Source: Deltaproteobacteria bacterium
Lineage (GTDB): Bacteria; Desulfobacterota; Syntrophobacteria; BM002
Direction of reading: 5' to 3'
Length of the DNA: 32,796 nt
Assembly (NCBI GenBank): GCA_020353155.1
Contig: CP070689.1
Location: forward strand, 2,549,189 to 2,581,984
Positions 28,100 through 32,796 of this stretch are shown here, one piece after another. Below the pieces are notes generated by a model that saw nothing but the letters and a program-made list of their open reading frames with translations, was not told the DNA's origin and did not search any database. Every line of letters begins with the position of its first letter. Position 1 is the first letter of the stretch. A program made the translations under genes and the position numbers.

Positions 28100-29243
28100 A
28101 GCTTTGCAGCAAAATTACCGCCAAAACCTGGGCTCCTAGAGAAAGCATCACTATCAAATAAATGTCTGGCCGCTTTTGCCAGAGCCAGGGTCCCGAGAGG
28201 GCACCACACAGTCGCCCAATAACCAGGGCGGTGTAGTTGAAAGCAAGCCATTTTCCTCGTTCCGCTGGGACCATTTCCGAAACGTAGGGGAAAATCGAGA
28301 CGATGGTGAATTCAAAAAGGAAAAACATGCAGACAAGACCTACTGCAGCCACATATATGGAGCTCTGACAAAAGGGTAAAGCTATATAGCTGAGCCCGGT
28401 CAGTGTAAGACCACCCAGGATCGCTTTCCTTTTGCCGATGCGATCCACCAGGGCCACCACAGTAAATTCTCCCCCAAGCTCAGCAAGACCTACCAGCATT
28501 GAAAAAAAGCCCAATTCTTGTAATCGGAGCTGAAACTGTTCTTCGAGCCATGCTCCATAGACAATCACCATATTTTCATTGGCAAAGACCATTAAAAGAG
28601 AAACTCCCAGAACCAGTATAGGTCCTACCTTGCCTGAAGGTGATTCTTCAGGAGCCAAAATATTTTGGTCTCCATTTTTTGCCGAAGCTTGGTTGGTTAA
28701 AGTGACGTCCTGCAGGCGGATCGTCAAAAAAATCGCCAACAGGGCAGCTCCTGAAATTAAGCCGAAGGGACTGTGCCAGCCAAAGTGAGCAATGAGCAAG
28801 CCGCTTAGCGGTATACCCAAGAGCCAGCTACCAGCCCAAGATGCTTCGAGGATACCCAGGGCCTTGGCTCTTTTGGAGTAGGGTATGCGAGCACTGACAA
28901 AGGCCTGGACACTTGGATCATAAACAGGCTTTGATATGCCAATGAAGACAAAACCCACAAGGGCGAAGGTAAAACTCCCAGAAAAAGAGACAGTTAGGGA
29001 TCCTAAGAGAAGGGCGGTCAACCCAATCATCATACCCCATCCGTATCCCTTGCGTTCAGAAACAACACCCCAGAGCGCACCAGTTAGACCCATGCAGTGT
29101 CGTGCCGCCACCAGAAGACCGGCTTGTTGGAAAGAAATGCCAAGACCACGCGCTATTGCGGGTAGGAAGGGGTAGGTTACCCGAACCGCCAGATTAAGCA
29201 TTAGGCGACTAAAAAATACTACGATCCAGGTCCATCTGGACAT
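28074..29243 (-). CDS. Major facilitator superfamily transporter
   Basis: A 389-residue integral membrane protein with about 12 helices. The N-terminus is WTWIVVFFSRLMLNLAVRVTYPFLPAIARGLGIS, with the MFS loop 2-3 region GALWGVVSERKGYG, KAKALGILEASWAGSWLLGIPLSGLLIAHFG-like repeats and a central hydrophilic loop (about 188-210). The second half contains VALVDRIGKRKAILGG, the counterpart of the loop 2-3 motif. The substrate cannot be predicted. It converges with pyrE, and its C-terminal KRKVHSA and stop codon come from the right arm of heptad element E. Confidence 0.92.
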   Translation of the reverse strand: MSRWTWIVVFFSRLMLNLAVRVTYPFLPAIARGLGISFQQAGLLVAARHCMGLTGALWGVVSERKGYGWGMMIGLTALLLGSLTVSFSGSFTFALVGFVFIGISKPVYDPSVQAFVSARIPYSKRAKALGILEASWAGSWLLGIPLSGLLIAHFGWHSPFGLISGAALLAIFLTIRLQDVTLTNQASAKNGDQNILAPEESPSGKVGPILVLGVSLLMVFANENMVIVYGAWLEEQFQLRLQELGFFSMLVGLAELGGEFTVVALVDRIGKRKAILGGLTLTGLSYIALPFCQSSIYVAAVGLVCMFFLFEFTIVSIFPYVSEMVPAERGKWLAFNYTALVIGRLCGALSGPWLWQKRPDIYLIVMLSLGAQVLAVILLQSSKRKVHSA

Positions 29244-29569
29244 GCGAGTTAAGTCTCCCGATCATTTAGAATTCCAGGAGTAAGGGATTAAGGAATTCAG
29301 AAATTCTGGGACTGACACATGGCAATCTAACAGGGCCTCTAAACAGTGAATTCCCTAATTATCTAATTCCTCAATTCCTTAATTTTTTTCCTGCTTCCTG
29401 CAGCGGCTTGACGATTTTGCTTTTGAAGATCAGGAACAGATACAATAGAGGTTCGACAAAGTAAATAGGTCTAAAGTAAAAAGTTTAGTCGAATAAGGTG
29501 TATTGTGGCCATATTTGGGTGAAAAAAGTTTTTGAAATGGATAGAATTTAATATGAATTGGAGATGGCT
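29244..29569. other. 326-bp divergent intergenic region
   Basis: The region lies between the MFS gene (minus) and the peptidase gene (plus). It is dominated by element F (29268-29397). A weak plus-strand promoter candidate, TTGCTT-N18-TACAAT (29417-29446), follows it. I saw no credible gene. Confidence 0.45.
29268..29397. repeat. Octad inverted element F (AATTCCTN units)
   Basis: The right arm (29348-29397) is made of 8-nt units AATTCCCT, AATTATCT, AATTCCTC and AATTCCTT. The left arm (29268-29310), read on the minus strand, has AATTTCTG, AATTCCTT and AATCCCTT. The layout is that of the 7-nt elements, with a unit one base longer. Confidence 0.8.
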
Positions 29570-30952
29570 ATGGTTCCCGACAAAGTAGTAGATGAGATCA
29601 GCGCAAACCGTCAACGGTATGTGGAAGAACTTTCTGATTTTCTTCTGATTCCGAGTGTTAGCACCGAACCGGACCATGCCGCAGATATCCGTCAAGCAGC
29701 TATCTGGGTAGTGAATAAGCTGCAGAAACTTGGTTTCCATGTAGAACTGCGTGAGACTGCCCGTCATCCGGTGGTCTGTGGTCATCTCGTCATTGACGCC
29801 AGTCTGCCCACAATTCTTATTTACGGTCACTACGATGTACAGCCCCCCGATCCTTTGGATGAATGGATTACCCCTCCCTTCTCTCCAAGTATCAGGGATG
29901 GTCACATCTATGCCCGCGGGGCCACAGATAATAAGGGACAATGTCTTACCTATTTGGAGGCCATGGAAGCGATGCTTTCTGTGACCGGCAGACTCCCCTT
30001 AAATGTCAAAGTGCTGATTGAGGGAGAAGAAGAAATTGGCAGTCCCAATCTTGGTCCGTTCCTGCAAGAAAACCAAGAATACCTGCAAACCGATGTCATT
30101 GCTATATCTGACGGTTCCCAGTTCGCTTCCGGCATCCCCGCCATCACCTACGGACTGAGGGGACTTAGCTATCTGGAGATCCAGGTGCAAGGTCCTCGTT
30201 TCGATCTCCACTCCGGAACCTTTGGTGGAGTTGTGGCCAATCCCATACAGGTACTCGCCGAAATGATGACTCGTCTCAAGAATAGTGACGGTACCGTTGC
30301 CATACCTGGCTTTTATGACCACGTGCAAGAACTAAGACCGGAAGAACGGCAGGAGTTGTCCGACTTGCCAGTTGATGAAGTGCGGGTTAAAAATTATCTG
30401 GGAGTTGACCAATTAGTAGGTGAACCGGACTACTCCATGGTGGAAAGGCAGACAGCCCGACCCACCCTTGATGTGAATGGCATTTGGGGTGGATTTGCAG
30501 GAGAAGGGGCAAAAACGATTATCCCTGCCAAGGCCGGAGCCAAGGTGAGCATGAGGTTGGTCCCCAATCAGCGTGCAGCCGCCATTAATGAACGATTCAA
30601 GAGCTTTATTCACTCCATTGCACCTTCTACTGTCAAGATTCAGATCTCGGAAATGCACGGATCAGATCCCGTCCTGATTGATCGGAGCCAACCAGCCATG
30701 GAAGCTGCTGCCAGGGCCATCGAATTCGGTTTTGCCAAGAAACCAGTATTCATTCGAGAAGGTGGTTCTATCCCCATAGTAGGTTTGTTCAAGGAGGTGC
30801 TCGACTGCGGTAGCATCCTTCTCCTAGGATGGGGTAGCCCTGATGACGGCGCCCATTCGCCCAATGAGCGTTTCTCTCTTGAAGATTTCCATCGCGGCAT
30901 TTGCTCTGCTGCGGCTCTTTTCTACTCACTGGAGGAATCTTACAGAACTTAG
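29570..30952 (+). CDS. M20-family metallopeptidase (dipeptidase)
   Basis: A 460-residue M20 peptidase of the CNDP/ArgE-DapE-Acy1 group. Zinc ligands and catalytic residues are visible: GHYDVQP (His87, Asp89), GATDNKGQ (Asp120), EGEEEIGS (catalytic Glu153 and zinc ligand Glu154), AISDGSQ and GAHSPNE near the end. A lid/dimerisation domain sits in the middle (YLEIQVQGPRFDLHSGTFGGVVANP). It would hydrolyse dipeptides or N-acyl amino acids in the cytoplasm. The start is ATG 29570 with TGGAG 6 nt upstream; ATG 29564 and TTG 29558 are too close to that site. Confidence 0.93.
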   Translation: MVPDKVVDEISANRQRYVEELSDFLLIPSVSTEPDHAADIRQAAIWVVNKLQKLGFHVELRETARHPVVCGHLVIDASLPTILIYGHYDVQPPDPLDEWITPPFSPSIRDGHIYARGATDNKGQCLTYLEAMEAMLSVTGRLPLNVKVLIEGEEEIGSPNLGPFLQENQEYLQTDVIAISDGSQFASGIPAITYGLRGLSYLEIQVQGPRFDLHSGTFGGVVANPIQVLAEMMTRLKNSDGTVAIPGFYDHVQELRPEERQELSDLPVDEVRVKNYLGVDQLVGEPDYSMVERQTARPTLDVNGIWGGFAGEGAKTIIPAKAGAKVSMRLVPNQRAAAINERFKSFIHSIAPSTVKIQISEMHGSDPVLIDRSQPAMEAAARAIEFGFAKKPVFIREGGSIPIVGLFKEVLDCGSILLLGWGSPDDGAHSPNERFSLEDFHRGICSAAALFYSLEESYRT

Positions 30953-31115
30953 AGGCTGAACTGGGTGATGGTGGCGGTTTTTCTGATTGACAGGCAAGGT
31001 GAACCTTGTTAACTCTTCGAATCAGGTTCGTACAAAACCGAACTCCTATTAACACTAACTAGTAATGACCTCTACTCATAACTTGCATGAGACTTGGTAA
31101 TATCGAGGAGGAGAT

Positions 31116-31664
31116 ATGCTGCAAGAATATCCTAAAGAGATTAAACTGAAAGACGGTCTCAGTTGCAGTCTCAGGCCGATGATAGCGGACGATCTAGAGG
31201 GTCTTTACAGGTTTTTTGTCTCTCTTCCCGAAGAGGATCTGAGGTACCTGCGCGACGACCCAACTGACAGAAGATTAGTAGAGAAATGGTGTCGAGAAAT
31301 CAATTACGACAAGGTTTTACCTATTCTGGCGGAGCATAAAGGTAGAATTATGGCAAACGCCACTCTCCATAGGAAGACCACCGGCTGGGAGAAGCACGTG
31401 GGTGAAATCCGGGTTACTATTTCCACCGAAGTCAGACAGCGCGGCTTGGGTTCTCGTCTAGTAGAGGAACTCACTGGTTTTGCCCGCGCAGCCGGCTTGG
31501 ACAAACTTTTGGCCCGGGTAATTGCCTCCCAGACCGATGCTATAAAGGTATTTGAAAAAAATGGCTTCACCCTGGTAGCCACCCTGAAGAATTTTGTCAA
31601 AGATGTCCATCAAGGCGATTATCAAGATATTGCTGTTCTGGTTAAGGATCTAAGCCAGGACTAG
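31116..31664 (+). CDS. GNAT-family N-acetyltransferase
   Basis: A 182-residue protein of the GNAT fold: SCSLRPMIADDLEGLYRFFVSLPEEDLRYL at the front, then EIRVTISTEVRQRGLGSRLVEELTGFARAAGL with the acetyl-CoA motif RQRGLG (107-112), and VIASQTDAIKVFEKNGFTLVATLKNFVKD. The tail YQDIAVLVKDL is typical of related enzymes. The acceptor is unknown. A good ribosome site (GAGGAGG) precedes the ATG. The thiolase gene starts 18 nt after its stop, so the two are probably co-transcribed; protein or CoA-metabolism acetylation is possible but not shown. Confidence 0.9.
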   Translation: MLQEYPKEIKLKDGLSCSLRPMIADDLEGLYRFFVSLPEEDLRYLRDDPTDRRLVEKWCREINYDKVLPILAEHKGRIMANATLHRKTTGWEKHVGEIRVTISTEVRQRGLGSRLVEELTGFARAAGLDKLLARVIASQTDAIKVFEKNGFTLVATLKNFVKDVHQGDYQDIAVLVKDLSQD

Positions 31665-31682
31665 GGAAACGAAGGAGCGTTT

Positions 31683-32796
31683 ATGCGAGAGGTGGTAATA
31701 GTCAGTGCTGTTCGCACTGCCATAGGTAAATTCGGCGGCAAGCTGAGTTCTGTACCTGCTGAGGAGTTAGGGGAAAATGTAGTTAAAGAACTCCTCGCCA
31801 GAGCCAAGATTCGGCCTGATAAGGTTGATGAGGTGATCATGGGTAACGTACTGGAAGCACGGCTAGGCAAAAATCCGGCAGGACAAGCGGCAGTACGTGC
31901 TGGAATAAGCCAATATAGCCCTTCTTTTACGGTGAGTAAGATTTGCGGCGCAGGTATGAAGTCAATATTTTTGGCTGCCCAGACGATAAAATCCGGTGAC
32001 GCTGAAATTGTTGTCGCTGGGGGTATGGAAAATATGAGCGAGGCAACTTTCTTACTGCAGAAATCTGCCGACCCACCCCAAACAGGGTCCGAGGGAGCCA
32101 TTGGCATAATGATCCGAGATGGCCTTTGGTGCTCCCTTGGGGATAGCAGGAAGGGTCTAACCTCGGAAGATGTTGGTGAAAAGTTCGGCATTAGTAGAAA
32201 GGAACAGGACGAATACGCTGCCAGGAGCCATCAAAAAGCAGAAGCAGCAATAACTTCTGGGCGTTTCAAGGATGAAATAGTACCCGTCAAAGTCCGCCAA
32301 AAAGAAGGAGGCTCAGTCACTTGTGATACAGATGAGAATCCCAGATTCGGCGCCACCCCGGAGACCCTGGGTCAGTTGGAGCCTGTTTTTGGCAAAGGTG
32401 GGACCATAACCGCCGGGAACAGCTCAGCGGTCGCGGATGGGGCTGTAGCTCTTCTGATGATGAGTGGAGATAAGGCCTTCAAGATGGGGATCAAGCCTAT
32501 GGCCAAGCTCACTGGCTATGATTATCACTGGTCCGAACCTGAGCTAATGGGCTACGGTCCGATCTATGCGGTCCGAAGCGCTCTCCATAAAGTTTGGGCA
32601 GGTACTGACAAGCAAATCGACCTTGTTGAATTGAATGAGACTTTCGCGGCTCAGTCCATTGTATCCTTGCGAGAATTGAACCTTGATCCGGAAATAGTAA
32701 ACGTCAATGGAGGTGCCATTGCCCTAGGCCTCCCCATGGGCTCCAGTGGAGCGAGAATATTGACAACCCTTCTTTATGAGATGCAAAGGAGGGATG
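31683..32796 (+). CDS. Thiolase-family protein (acetyl-CoA acetyltransferase-like) with altered active site; 3' end outside the window
   Basis: 371 residues are visible of a family whose members have about 390. The start [19 protein letters not shown], the nucleophile Cys88 in [56 protein letters not shown] and Asn318 in LNETFAAQS are all as in biosynthetic thiolases. Two places differ: the segment [16 protein letters not shown] reads [10 protein letters not shown], so the catalytic histidine is Leu350 (codon CTC at 32730-32732), and the loop normally containing HMG reads DSRKG. The second catalytic cysteine would lie beyond the window. Ribosome site AAGGAG. It may be a non-catalytic or specialised thiolase-like protein. 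Confidence 0.92.
   Translation, partial: MREVVIVSAVRTAIGKFGGKLSSVPAEELGENVVKELLARAKIRPDKVDEVIMGNVLEARLGKNPAGQAAVRAGISQYSPSFTVSKICGAGMKSIFLAAQTIKSGDAEIVVAGGMENMSEATFLLQKSADPPQTGSEGAIGIMIRDGLWCSLGDSRKGLTSEDVGEKFGISRKEQDEYAARSHQKAEAAITSGRFKDEIVPVKVRQKEGGSVTCDTDENPRFGATPETLGQLEPVFGKGGTITAGNSSAVADGAVALLMMSGDKAFKMGIKPMAKLTGYDYHWSEPELMGYGPIYAVRSALHKVWAGTDKQIDLVELNETFAAQSIVSLRELNLDPEIVNVNGGAIALGLPMGSSGARILTTLLYEMQRRD

Noticed and set aside
4391..29397. CRISPR array as an explanation for the short phased repeats
   Set aside because: Units are 7-8 nt and contiguous, with no 20-40-nt spacers, and no cas genes are in the window.
31661..32191. 176-codon minus-strand frame at the thiolase
   Set aside because: It is antisense to the thiolase coding sequence, which has conserved catalytic motifs.

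Overview
The window looks like chromosomal DNA of an anaerobic Gram-negative bacterium, most likely a sulfate-reducing or syntrophic member of the Desulfobacterota (Deltaproteobacteria). The reasons are two complete oxygen-sensitive 2-oxoacid oxidoreductase clusters, a methyltransferase-type corrinoid protein, a LolCDE-like envelope ABC system with an outer-membrane barrel, a multi-PAS protein ending in a LuxR helix-turn-helix, and many intergenic repeat elements. The assignment is inference; there is no rRNA or taxonomic marker gene here.

Layout. 1-878: the start of a corrinoid protein gene and a SlyD-like prolyl isomerase, both on the minus strand. 1153-7831: an envelope transport locus on the plus strand: TetR regulator with two operators around its promoter, a LolA-like periplasmic protein, two FtsX-type permeases, an ABC ATPase and an outer-membrane protein. 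7998-12259 (minus): a four-gene 2-oxoacid oxidoreductase operon (gamma, alpha, beta, then a GltD-type flavoprotein fused to a ferredoxin module). 12853-17331 (plus): a five-PAS LuxR-type regulator followed by six small genes, three of them cysteine-rich. 17731-18660: a CaCA antiporter that may be cut short by an amber codon. 18743-19311 (minus): a GIY-YIG protein and tRNA-Asn. 19397-22460 (minus): a second, four-subunit oxidoreductase operon (gamma, delta, alpha, beta). 22642-27233 (minus): recR, ybaB, dnaX, two tRNA-Ser genes, tadA and pyrF. 27441-32796: pyrE, an MFS transporter on the minus strand, an M20 peptidase, an acetyltransferase and a thiolase running off the end.

How the genes work together. 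The 1.2-7.8 kb genes look like one system moving a lipid or lipoprotein-like substrate from the inner membrane to the outer membrane under TetR control. The two oxidoreductases would interconvert 2-oxoacids and acyl-CoA; the first can probably pass electrons to NAD(P) through its own flavoprotein, while the second uses ferredoxin. pyrF and pyrE are divergent neighbours for the last two steps of UMP synthesis. dnaX, ybaB and recR form the usual replication/repair group.

The most unusual thing is in the intergenic DNA. At least eight elements are built from degenerate 7-nt (once 8-nt) tandem units, usually as two arms in inverted orientation. The units differ in sequence from element to element while the architecture is kept. 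The elements sit directly at stop or start codons and between tRNA genes, and at the pyrE/MFS junction the two arms encode similar C-terminal peptides for two convergent genes. Two larger palindromic elements of about 190-200 bp are also present. Other oddities are a thiolase with leucine in place of the conserved catalytic histidine and an in-frame TAG inside the last helix of the antiporter.
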